DNA of 64,000 nucleotides from Geopsychrobacter electrodiphilus DSM 16401. GTDB lineage: Bacteria > Desulfobacterota > Desulfuromonadia > Desulfuromonadales > Geopsychrobacteraceae. Numbering within the stretch: the first letter of the stretch is position 1; each line of letters starts with the position of its first letter. The notes beneath the pieces are model-generated. The model did not search any database. It saw only the letters and a list, made by a program, of their open reading frames with translations, and was not told where the DNA came from. The stretch covers positions 992,001 to 1,056,000 of the forward strand of contig NZ_ARWE01000001.1 in assembly GCF_000384395.1 (NCBI RefSeq), in the 5' to 3' direction. Below, piece by piece: positions 46,846-53,902 of the stretch. A program made the position numbers and the translations under genes.

Positions 46846-46873
46846 ATTGTAGCCGGATAAGCCAGGAAATCAA
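46846..46873 (-). promoter_or_regulatory. Putative promoter of dusB-ntrB-ntrC with near-zero leader
   Basis: On the minus strand TTGATT (46868-46873) and TACAAT (46846-46851) are spaced by 16 bp. Transcription would begin near 46839, only about 5 or 14 bases before the two candidate dusB start codons, which would explain the missing ribosome binding site. Confidence 0.45.
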
Positions 46874-46952
46874 GCGAAAAGCGCAACAAGGTATGATAGA
46901 TATGGGCCGTGTTGTAGAGGGTTGAGCCTGGATACTGTATACTAATTTCAAC

Positions 46953-46981
46953 TTGACAAACCAAAGGGTGGTTGTTAGAAC
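46953..46981 (+). promoter_or_regulatory. Probable promoter of the citrate synthase gene
   Basis: TTGACA at 46953-46958 and TAGAAC at 46976-46981 with a 17-bp spacer. It implies an untranslated leader of about 210 bases before the citrate synthase ATG. Confidence 0.5.
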
Positions 46982-47198
46982 AATATCTGGAAATTTAAGC
47001 GAAGGAAGGTTTATCAAACCAACCAATCTTCGGCCTACTTACGTGGGTATTTCTTCTACCCTTTTGATCGCAGGTGAATCCGTTCGGGCGGACGTATTTA
47101 AAGCGATCACTGTTTTTTCCGCCTTGCGGAATGGATTCCCCGTTGGTCCCTCTGGGACATTAAAAACCTCGTTACGTTTACATCAAAGGAGAGAGAGT
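46982..47198 (+). other. Long leader upstream of citrate synthase
   Basis: No gene is supported here, although the frame of citrate synthase stays open. Small hairpins are visible: GGGTA/TACCC near 47045-47061, TCCGC-CTT-GCGGA near 47118-47130, and GTCCC-TCT-GGGAC near 47147-47159 followed by ATTAAAA. They may be regulatory; none is a clear terminator or known riboswitch. Confidence 0.4.
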
Positions 47199-48512
47199 AT
47201 GTCGACACTGAAGAAGGTCCTTGCTCAAAAAATTGATGAGCATCGCCCCCGTACGACCCGTTTGCTGAAGGAGTTTGGTGAAGTTAGTCTGGGAGAGGTA
47301 ACTGTCTCCCAATGTATCGGTGGAGCCCGTGGCATCAAATCACTGGTCACCGATATCTCTTATCTTGATCCGATGGAAGGTATTCGCTTCCGCGGCAAGA
47401 CTATCGATGAGACCTTTGCCGCTCTACCCAAAGTTCCGGGTAGCGAATATCCTTATGTTGAGGGTTTCTGGTACATGTTGCTGACCGGCGATGTGCCGAC
47501 CATGGAGCAGACGCTTGAGGTTGTCGCAGACTGGAAGCGCCGTTCTCAGGTTCCTGAGTACGTTTACGATGTGTTGCGTGCCATGCCGCGTGACTCGCAT
47601 CCGATGACCATGTTCTCGACTGCAGTCCTCACCATGCAGCGCGATTCGGTCTTTTCTAAAAATTATGCTGCCGGCAAGTTCAACAAGATGACCTGCTGGG
47701 AAGATATGTATGAAGACGCCAGCAACATGATGGCGAAACTTGGCCCCATTGGCGCCTATATTTATCGTATGAAGTATCGGGGCGACACGCCGATTGCGGC
47801 TGACCCGAATCTCGATTTTGGCGGAAACTTCGCCCACATGATGGGTGTCGACGCCCCTTATGACGACGTTGCGCGGATGTACTTCATCATCCACTCGGAC
47901 CATGAGTCTGGCAACGTTTCGGCGCACACGACCCACCTGGTCGCATCGGCGCTTTCTGATGCCTACTACAGCTACAGTGCCGGCCTCAACGGCCTGGCAG
48001 GTCCGCTGCATGGTTTGGCCAACGAAGAGGTGCTGCGCTGGACTCAGAATTTCATGCAGCAACTCGGCGGACAGGTTCCGACTGAAGAGAAGCTGAAGGA
48101 AGCCCTCTGGGCGACTCTCAACAGCGGGCAGGTTATCCCCGGTTATGGTCATGCTGTTCTGCGTAAGACCGACCCGCGCTATACCTCACAGCGTGAGTTT
48201 TGTCTCAAGACTCCGGGCCTCAAAGATTATCCGTTGTTCCAACTGATCAAGATGATTTACGAAGTGGCTCCGGGCGTACTGACCGAGCATGGCAAGGCCA
48301 AGAACCCCTGGCCGAACGTTGATGCCCAGTCGGGTGTCATCCAGTGGTACTATGGTGTCACCGAGTATGAGTTCTATACCGTCCTGTTTGGTATTGGCCG
48401 CGCCCTTGGTTGTCTGGCTAATATTACCTGGGACCGTGCTCTCGGTTATGGAATTGAGCGACCCAAGTCGGTCACGACTCCTATGCTCGAAGCTGTTGCC
48501 GGTATCAAGTAA
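47199..48512 (+). CDS. gltA: Citrate synthase, eukaryote (mitochondrial)-like type
   Basis: TCA-cycle enzyme of 437 residues that condenses oxaloacetate with acetyl-CoA. MSTLKKVLAQKIDEHRPR, IRFRGKTIDETFAALP, NGLAGPLHGLANEEVLRW (catalytic His) and PGYGHAVLRKTDPRYTSQREF are of the mitochondrial dimeric class and unlike the E. coli hexameric enzyme. Such eukaryote-like citrate synthases are established for Geobacteraceae, where they feed acetate oxidation. ATG 47199 follows GGAGAGAGA; 82 upstream codons in frame are rejected as leader. It is monocistronic, with its own terminator. Confidence 0.93.
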   Translation: MSTLKKVLAQKIDEHRPRTTRLLKEFGEVSLGEVTVSQCIGGARGIKSLVTDISYLDPMEGIRFRGKTIDETFAALPKVPGSEYPYVEGFWYMLLTGDVPTMEQTLEVVADWKRRSQVPEYVYDVLRAMPRDSHPMTMFSTAVLTMQRDSVFSKNYAAGKFNKMTCWEDMYEDASNMMAKLGPIGAYIYRMKYRGDTPIAADPNLDFGGNFAHMMGVDAPYDDVARMYFIIHSDHESGNVSAHTTHLVASALSDAYYSYSAGLNGLAGPLHGLANEEVLRWTQNFMQQLGGQVPTEEKLKEALWATLNSGQVIPGYGHAVLRKTDPRYTSQREFCLKTPGLKDYPLFQLIKMIYEVAPGVLTEHGKAKNPWPNVDAQSGVIQWYYGVTEYEFYTVLFGIGRALGCLANITWDRALGYGIERPKSVTTPMLEAVAGIK

Positions 48513-48538
48513 GTCACAGTCTCAGCACTGACCAGCAG

Positions 48539-48570
48539 AAAAGGGAGGCCCGAACGGGTCTCCCTTTTTT
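48539..48570 (+). terminator. Terminator of the citrate synthase gene
   Basis: A 14-bp stem (48539-48552 with 48555-48568, one G-U pair) closed by AA, followed by further T residues. The A-rich 5' arm makes it usable on the minus strand as well, where the methyltransferase gene ends. Confidence 0.85.
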
Positions 48571-48629
48571 AATTGAATCAGGTTTTAAGTTGTTGCACCG
48601 CAACAGGTAAAGTCTGTCCCGTCGCGCGG

Positions 48630-49424
48630 TTATTTCTTCTCTTTTTCCTTGCGCGTGGCGTAGAGCAGAAGTTTTTGATCCGTAAAAGTCTCAACCTCGC
48701 CAGCGAACGATTCGATCTGGAAAAAGTCATGGATCTTGGTGGGGGCGTCCATGAAGAAGCGATTCAGTTCCTGAATTTTAGTTCTGTTCATCCCCGCACG
48801 TCGCGCCCAGTCGTGGAAGTCGTGCTGTTTCGGTAAGATGCGGGTTTCATGCAGAATAAGCTCTGCATCTTCGATCATTTGACGCCAATCTGCCTCGGTG
48901 AAGGCGCGGATATGAGTCGGATCACGCATCTGCTCCATGGTTTGGTAAAATTCGGCAATTTCAGAATCTGAGGGGAGCAAGGTGTCGATAATAACCATCC
49001 GCCCACCACGTCTTAAGACCCGATGGAATTCTTTGAGCGCTCGCGGGATGTCCGGGAAGTGGTGTGGGGCAATTCGACAACTGAGAAGCGTGAATGATCC
49101 TGCCGGGAAGGGGAGGTCTTCGGCATCCGCTTCTCGAAAGACCACATTGTCTATATTTCCTTCATCGGCAATATGTTCCTGGGCTTTCTTGAGCATTTGC
49201 ATCGTCAGATCAGAAGCGACGACTTGCCGAACCATAGGCGCAAAATAGAAAGCGGTATGGCCTCCCCCGCAGGCGACATCGAGCATATTATCTTCTTTTG
49301 TCGGTTGCAGAAGTTCGGCTGCGGCATCGAGGTCTTTACCTCCGGCAAAGGAGCGTGAATAGACATAGTCCATGGCTGCTCGGCCAAACTGTTCGCGAAC
49401 TTTATTTTTGAACTTCTGGTTCAT
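48630..49424 (-). CDS. Class I SAM-dependent methyltransferase (UbiE/Methyltransf_11-like)
   Basis: Cytosolic protein of 264 residues with a Rossmann methyltransferase core: SAM motif I MLDVACGGGHTAFYFAP (about 48-64), VVASDLTMQMLKKAQEH (acidic ribose-binding residue), FREADAEDLPFPAGSFTLLSCRIAPHHFPD and a HRVLRRGGRMVIID strand. The closest general relatives are UbiE/MenG-like and other small-molecule methyltransferases; the substrate cannot be assigned. ATG 49424 follows GGAGG. Monocistronic, facing citrate synthase. Confidence 0.85.
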   Translation of the reverse strand: MNQKFKNKVREQFGRAAMDYVYSRSFAGGKDLDAAAELLQPTKEDNMLDVACGGGHTAFYFAPMVRQVVASDLTMQMLKKAQEHIADEGNIDNVVFREADAEDLPFPAGSFTLLSCRIAPHHFPDIPRALKEFHRVLRRGGRMVIIDTLLPSDSEIAEFYQTMEQMRDPTHIRAFTEADWRQMIEDAELILHETRILPKQHDFHDWARRAGMNRTKIQELNRFFMDAPTKIHDFFQIESFAGEVETFTDQKLLLYATRKEKEKK

Positions 49425-49731
49425 CGTGGAACCTCCAGAGTATAAATCTGAGGCTTACAGGGGGGCTGAAAGCACAGATTGGCAGCAGTATAGCATTTCA
49501 AGCGAAAAAGTCTTGGAGAAGTTTGACCAATAAGGTATTTTTTCGCCGGAGCAGAGCATTTGGAGTCGGGCACGTCTTTTGCTCAGTTCGTGGGATCGGG
49601 ATCGGGTTTCTGCGGTTGATACTCTCCCTGGGTGAGAATGAGTGAAGAGCACAGGTAACTTGCGGCGAAAACTTGTCTCTCTTCTGGTTTTAGTCGACGA
49701 AAACTGCACAATACTGAAGGGTTAACCAACG
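49425..49731. other. Intergenic region between divergent methyltransferase and permease genes
   Basis: About 300 bases containing the two promoters by implication. I see no gene, no strong inverted repeat and no convincing -35/-10 pair; a short tandem GGGATC repeat near 49586-49598 is the only pattern. Confidence 0.4.
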
Positions 49732-50721
49732 ATGGGAAATGCAATGCAGATGGTGACCGAGTTGGCTATCGGTATCTGGAATGAATTTATTTATATCCTC
49801 CCTTATCTCGCTGTCGGGGTTCTGCTTGAGGCGATTATCCGGACCATGAAATGGCACGTAAAGATCCGGCATGCACTGACCCGTTTCGGCGGATTTTCAA
49901 TCCTTCTTGCCACCCTGCTTGGTGTCATCAGTCCATTGTGTGCCTGTGCGACTCTACCGTTGGTGATCTCCCTGTTGCTTGCGGGATTACCCCTGGCGCC
50001 GGCTATGGCTCTGCTGGTGACTTCGCCGCTGATGAGTCCTGCCGGTTACACCCTGCTGAACTGGGAACTCGGTCCTGCCTGGGCGAATGTCGTGGTTATC
50101 TGCGCGGTCCTGTTCGGACTCTTTGCTGGCTATGTCACCCTTTTTATGCGCCGCTTCGGTTTTACCGAGGATCTTCTTTTTAAGAAAATTCTCCCTGCGG
50201 GTGATTTTCATGATCCAGCTTATCCTGTCGAAGAGTTGCGTTGTGATTGTGGCAAGCAACTCTCACATAAGGTCAATCGCTGCACCCATAATAAGTTCCT
50301 GGTTTTTTTGGCCAGGTTTTGGGAGGGGATGTTTAAAATAGGTAAATTTGTTCTGCTTGGTGTGGTGATTGAGGTTCTCACTGTACAGTTTCTTCCGACC
50401 GCATGGGTTTCTGGAATTCTTGAAGGGAATGGCGTTTTGCCTATCATTGCGATTACTTTTGCCTCTATTCCTTTACATCTGCCCCAGGTCGCTGCGGCGG
50501 CTATGCTTTATGGTTTCGTCTCACCTGAGTTTGGCCAGGGTATTACTTTGTCCCGTGGCGCCGGGATTGCTCTGTTGGTGGGGGGGCCGGTGACAGCTCT
50601 CCCGGTTATGGCGCTCTTTATTGCGATGTTCAAAAAACGTGTTCTGGCGCTTTACCTCGCGATTTGTATCAGCGGAACCCTGATGCTGGCCTTCGGGTAC
50701 CGAGCTCTGCCATTTTTTTGA
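49732..50721 (+). CDS. DUF318/ArsP-like permease, putative metal or metalloid efflux
   Basis: Inner-membrane protein of 329 residues with about eight helices. The family signature ISPLCACATLPLVISLL (Cys70, Cys72) lies in helix 2-3, and TSPLMSPAGYTLL follows. A cytoplasmic or periplasmic loop near residues 163-187 is Cys/His-rich (ELRCDCGKQL ... NRCTHNK), a plausible metal-binding site. Homologues include ArsP (methylarsenite export) and Shewanella SO_0444-type Cu/Zn efflux proteins; the substrate here is unknown. ATG 49732 follows AAGGG; ATG 49744 is an alternative. Confidence 0.8.
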   Translation: MGNAMQMVTELAIGIWNEFIYILPYLAVGVLLEAIIRTMKWHVKIRHALTRFGGFSILLATLLGVISPLCACATLPLVISLLLAGLPLAPAMALLVTSPLMSPAGYTLLNWELGPAWANVVVICAVLFGLFAGYVTLFMRRFGFTEDLLFKKILPAGDFHDPAYPVEELRCDCGKQLSHKVNRCTHNKFLVFLARFWEGMFKIGKFVLLGVVIEVLTVQFLPTAWVSGILEGNGVLPIIAITFASIPLHLPQVAAAAMLYGFVSPEFGQGITLSRGAGIALLVGGPVTALPVMALFIAMFKKRVLALYLAICISGTLMLAFGYRALPFF

Positions 50722-50739
50722 GTATCCGATCTATTCAGC

Positions 50740-50777
50740 AAAAGAGAGATCGCCAAAATTCAGGTGGTCTTTTTTTT
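50740..50777. terminator. Terminator between permease and convergent gene
   Basis: GAGATCGCC pairs with GGTGGTCTT (with wobbles) around an eight-base loop, extended by an A-rich 5' arm and a run of eight T. Ends the permease transcript; possibly bidirectional. Confidence 0.65.
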
Positions 50778-50787
50778 GCGCATTTTG

Positions 50788-51456
50788 TCAGGGGTGGTTT
50801 GGATGATTCGACGACCCTTCTGTTTCGGGATCAAACTGCGCTGCCTGCTGCTGCAGATCATCGAGGATTTTACTGCAGGCAGCAAGAACATCGGCCGGGA
50901 GATTTGGTAATTGCTGGAGTAGGCTCTCAAGGCGGCGCGCAGTTCCTAACGATGCTTTAACTAACTGCGGTTCTGTCTGTTGAGAGTTCTGCCCGCTGAG
51001 TTCACGAAACTGCCTGGCGACCGTCGGGTGACTGCGCTCTTTGTCGATCACCGTTTCGCGGAGGAGTTGAAACTGTTCATCACTCAGGTTCTGCCCTTCA
51101 CTCGCCTGTCGCAACATATCGATAGACCGATAGTCGGGGATCGTCAGCATCTGACGGCTACGCGCCAGAATTTCAGGTTCTTTTGCTTCGAGGTAGTTGT
51201 AGGCACCGGTTAATTTGAACGCGGTGTCTTTCTTTATCCGCACTTCATCCCGGCAGTAGTCCTCAAAGGAAGCATAGCCCCAGGAACTGTACTCCCCGGC
51301 TTTTCGGACCAGGCTGAGTTGCTGCCCGAGTTCGACCCAACTTGATTTGAACTGACAGGCCACACTCAAAACCCGATAGCGCGGCGAGGCCGGATCGAGT
51401 TGTTGCATAATTTGTTCAATAACGAGTTCACCTTTTGTTTTCGGGGTGTTACGCAT
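50788..51456 (-). CDS. Conserved-looking soluble protein of unknown function
   Basis: Protein of 222 residues, mostly helical and charged, with no signal or membrane segment. Residues 50-105 (AGEYSSWGYASFEDYCRDEV, then IKKDTAFKLTGAYNYLEAKEP) look like a compact helical domain that might bind nucleic acid; SQMLTIPDYRSIDMLRQA and a Leu/Gln-rich C-terminal part (about 165-205) could form a coiled coil. I do not recognise the family. It stands alone between the permease and the RlmI-type gene. Start ATG 51456 follows AAAGGATAAA. Confidence 0.65.
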   Translation of the reverse strand: MRNTPKTKGELVIEQIMQQLDPASPRYRVLSVACQFKSSWVELGQQLSLVRKAGEYSSWGYASFEDYCRDEVRIKKDTAFKLTGAYNYLEAKEPEILARSRQMLTIPDYRSIDMLRQASEGQNLSDEQFQLLRETVIDKERSHPTVARQFRELSGQNSQQTEPQLVKASLGTARRLESLLQQLPNLPADVLAACSKILDDLQQQAAQFDPETEGSSNHPNHP

Positions 51457-51590
51457 GTAAATTTATCCTTTTATCGTTGGAAGAGGGATTAATTCTGGCT
51501 CACAGATTAGCACGGGGGTACTTTTAGTGGCCAGCGAAGAGCGGCTCGCGTAGAATACGCCAGAAAGTTTTTTGCAGAAAGTTGATCTCA

Positions 51591-52784
51591 ATGAAAAAGT
51601 ACGAAGTCGGTCCAGAGACCGTACGCATGCTTGGTTTAGGTCACCCCTGGGTCATAGCCGATCGTTTTACCAAAGGCTGGAAAGGCGCCGCCGTCGGAGA
51701 GTTGGCTCTGATCTGTGATGACAAGCAGAAGGCTTTAGCTACCGCACTGCTTGATCCGGCAGATCGGGTGGTGGCGCGTATTGTCGGGCCACCGGGGATT
51801 CATCTTGATGCGAGTTGGTTCCGGAAATGTCTGCAAAAGGCGCAGCAATTGCGCCAGCAGGCAGGCCTGGATGAAACCGATGCCTATCGCCTGGTGAATG
51901 CTGAAGGGGACGGCCTGCCGGGACTGACCATCGATTGTTATGCGTCATACTTGATGATTCAGCTTTATTCGGCGGCCTGGGACAATTTTCTGCCGGTGCT
52001 GCTTGAGGTGCTGAAAGAGTTGTTCTCGCCGGCGGGGATTTATCGCAAATTAAGACCGCAGGAGACGCGGCAACTTGAGGCAAAAACGAGTGGTAAGGAG
52101 TATAGCCGCCTGCTCTGGGGGCATGCCGCACCTGTCCCCTTACAGGTCAGGGAGAATGGACTGCTCTTTTTGACGGATCTGCGCGAGGGGTTGAATACCG
52201 GGCTTTTCCCCGATCAAAGGCGGCACCGTCTTGATCTGATGCAGCGGGTCAAGGGTAAGCGTTTTCTCAATCTGTTCGCATTCACCGGGGCGTTCTCGGT
52301 TGCGGCCGCGGCGGCTGGAGCGCGGCAGGTCACCAGTATCGATGTGTCCGGGCGTTATCTGGAGATTGCGCGTGATAACTTTTCACTAAATCGGCTGAAT
52401 CCCAAGCGCCATCACTTTATCGTTGGGGATGTCTTTGCCGAACTTGCTAAATTAGATCAGGCGGGTGAACGATATGATGTCATCTTGTTCGATCCACCCT
52501 CCTTTTCAACCACTAAAAAGAGCCAGTTTTCAACCCGCGGCGGGACGGCGCAACTGGTCAGCGCGACCCTGCGGTTGCTGGAGTCGGGAGGGCTGCTGAT
52601 CTCATCCTCCAATCATCAGAAGGTGGAGATGTCAGATTATTTAAAAGAACTACGCCGCGGGGGACTTGAGGCCGGTTGTGAGTTGAGAACGATCTATCGT
52701 GGAGGGCAGCCGGAAGATTTCCCGGTGCCGGCGAGTTTCCCCGAGGGGAGTTACCTCAAGTATGTTATCAGTGTTAAGGATTAG
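51591..52784 (+). CDS. RlmI-like class I rRNA (cytosine-5) methyltransferase
   Basis: Protein of 397 residues with an N-terminal PUA domain (about 1-75, HPWVIADRFTKGW), an EEHGD-type middle domain (YRLVNAEGDGLPGLTIDCY) and a SAM-binding domain (FLNLFAFTGAFSVAAAAAGA, VTSIDVS, FDPPSFSTTKKS). E. coli RlmI methylates C1962 of 23S rRNA; the same role is likely but the cysteine layout was not compared. ATG 51591 is used; the frame opens three codons earlier with TTG. A small membrane-protein gene starts 14 bases after its stop. Confidence 0.85.
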   Translation: MKKYEVGPETVRMLGLGHPWVIADRFTKGWKGAAVGELALICDDKQKALATALLDPADRVVARIVGPPGIHLDASWFRKCLQKAQQLRQQAGLDETDAYRLVNAEGDGLPGLTIDCYASYLMIQLYSAAWDNFLPVLLEVLKELFSPAGIYRKLRPQETRQLEAKTSGKEYSRLLWGHAAPVPLQVRENGLLFLTDLREGLNTGLFPDQRRHRLDLMQRVKGKRFLNLFAFTGAFSVAAAAAGARQVTSIDVSGRYLEIARDNFSLNRLNPKRHHFIVGDVFAELAKLDQAGERYDVILFDPPSFSTTKKSQFSTRGGTAQLVSATLRLLESGGLLISSSNHQKVEMSDYLKELRRGGLEAGCELRTIYRGGQPEDFPVPASFPEGSYLKYVISVKD

Positions 52785-52798
52785 GAGGCCAGTTCGCG

Positions 52799-52978
52799 AT
52801 GTTTTTTTTGATTTTTTTCGTGCCGATCGGCTTGATTTCCGCTTATCTCGCGTTTAGCTGCGTGCGTCAGAAGTACACCGGTGCTGCCCTGCTGATGGGG
52901 GGTGTCGCTGCAGCTTGTCTCATTATATCGTTACTGATTCTGATCGCCGGCTTGTTTGTGGTTAAAGCGACCGGATGA
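52799..52978 (+). CDS. Small two-helix membrane protein (59 residues)
   Basis: Reading frame of 59 codons that starts at ATG 52799, seven to eight bases after an excellent AGGAGG site (52784-52789 region), and ends with TGA at 52976-52978. The product has two hydrophobic helices, about 2-20 (FFLIFFVPIGLISAYLAF) and about 31-55 (MGGVAAACLIISLLILIAG), joined by a short polar turn CVRQKYTG. It is cotranscribed with the RlmI-like gene and precedes fabI. No family is recognised. Below the usual length cutoffs, so easily missed. Confidence 0.7.
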   Translation: MFFLIFFVPIGLISAYLAFSCVRQKYTGAALLMGGVAAACLIISLLILIAGLFVVKATG

Positions 52979-53059
52979 TCAGTCGAGCCCCTTGTCTTGG
53001 CCGAGGGATTCTGCTAAAAAGACCCATTCAAATCAGGATTTATTACAGGAGTGGAAAAA

Positions 53060-53827
53060 ATGGGATTGATGACCGGTAAGCGCGGGATTATTTTCGGCCT
53101 CGCAAATGACAAAAGTATCGCCTGGGGGATTGCGCAGCAGCTCAAGGAAGCCGGCGCTGAAATCGCATATACTTATCTGAATGAAGCACTCGAAAAGCGC
53201 GTGCGTCCTCTGGCCACAAGTCTGGGTGCCAACATCATCCTCCCGTGTGATGTCCAGGACGAGGCGCAATTGCAGGCTGTTTTTACTGAACTCGAAAAAC
53301 AGTGGGGCAAGATCGACTTTGTGGTGCATGCTGTGGCCTTTGCCAATCGCGAAGATCTGAAAAATCCCTTTTCACAAACCAGTCGTGCCGGGTTTCAACT
53401 TGCCCTCGACGTCAGTGCCTATTCCCTGGTTTCGATGACTCGCGCTGCACTGCCGATCATGAACGAAGGTGGCAGCATCATTACCATGTCCTACCTAGGG
53501 TCCATGCGTGCCATCCCCGGCTATAACATCATGGGTGTTGCTAAAGCCGCTCTTGAGGCCTCAGTGCGCTACCTGGCGGCCGAACTTGGTCAGCGGGGGA
53601 TTCGCGTTAATGCAATCTCGGCCGGTCCGATCAAGACCCTGGCGGCTTCGGGTGTTGCCAACTTCAACGATAAGTTGCGCGTCATGGAATCGCGGGCGCC
53701 TTTGAAGCGCACCATTACCCAGGAAGAGGTCGGCAAGGCGACGCTTTATCTGCTTTCTGATCTAGCCAGCGGGGTCACAGGTGAAATTCATTACGTTGAC
53801 GGTGGATTCAGCATTGCTGAAGGCTGA
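53060..53827 (+). CDS. fabI: Enoyl-ACP reductase (NADH) FabI
   Basis: SDR-family enzyme of 255 residues catalysing the last step of fatty acid elongation. N-terminal GLMTGKRGIIFGLANDKSIAWGIA, SAYSLVSMTRAALP, and the catalytic residues Tyr145, Tyr155 and Lys162 (SYLGSMRAIPGYNIMGVAKAAL) align with E. coli Tyr146, Tyr156 and Lys163. ATG 53060 follows CAGGAG; a GTG at 53051 overlaps that site. Ends before a GC-rich hairpin. Confidence 0.96.
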   Translation: MGLMTGKRGIIFGLANDKSIAWGIAQQLKEAGAEIAYTYLNEALEKRVRPLATSLGANIILPCDVQDEAQLQAVFTELEKQWGKIDFVVHAVAFANREDLKNPFSQTSRAGFQLALDVSAYSLVSMTRAALPIMNEGGSIITMSYLGSMRAIPGYNIMGVAKAALEASVRYLAAELGQRGIRVNAISAGPIKTLAASGVANFNDKLRVMESRAPLKRTITQEEVGKATLYLLSDLASGVTGEIHYVDGGFSIAEG

Positions 53828-53851
53828 GTTGATTCCCACATTCACATATTG

Positions 53852-53875
53852 TGCAGGGGCCCCGTTCGGGGCCTT
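53852..53875 (+). terminator. Weak terminator-like hairpin after fabI
   Basis: GGCCCCG pairs with CGGGGCC around TT, followed by a short, interrupted T-run (TTTGCCGTTT). Partial termination between fabI and hflX is plausible. Confidence 0.5.
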
Positions 53876-53902
53876 TGCCGTTTCTGCCATTAATTATCAG
53901 CG

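Noticed and set aside
46953-47198. 82 extra in-frame codons before citrate synthase
   Set aside because: The region has promoter-like elements and hairpins, the family N-terminus begins at ATG 47199 and the best ribosome binding site is there.
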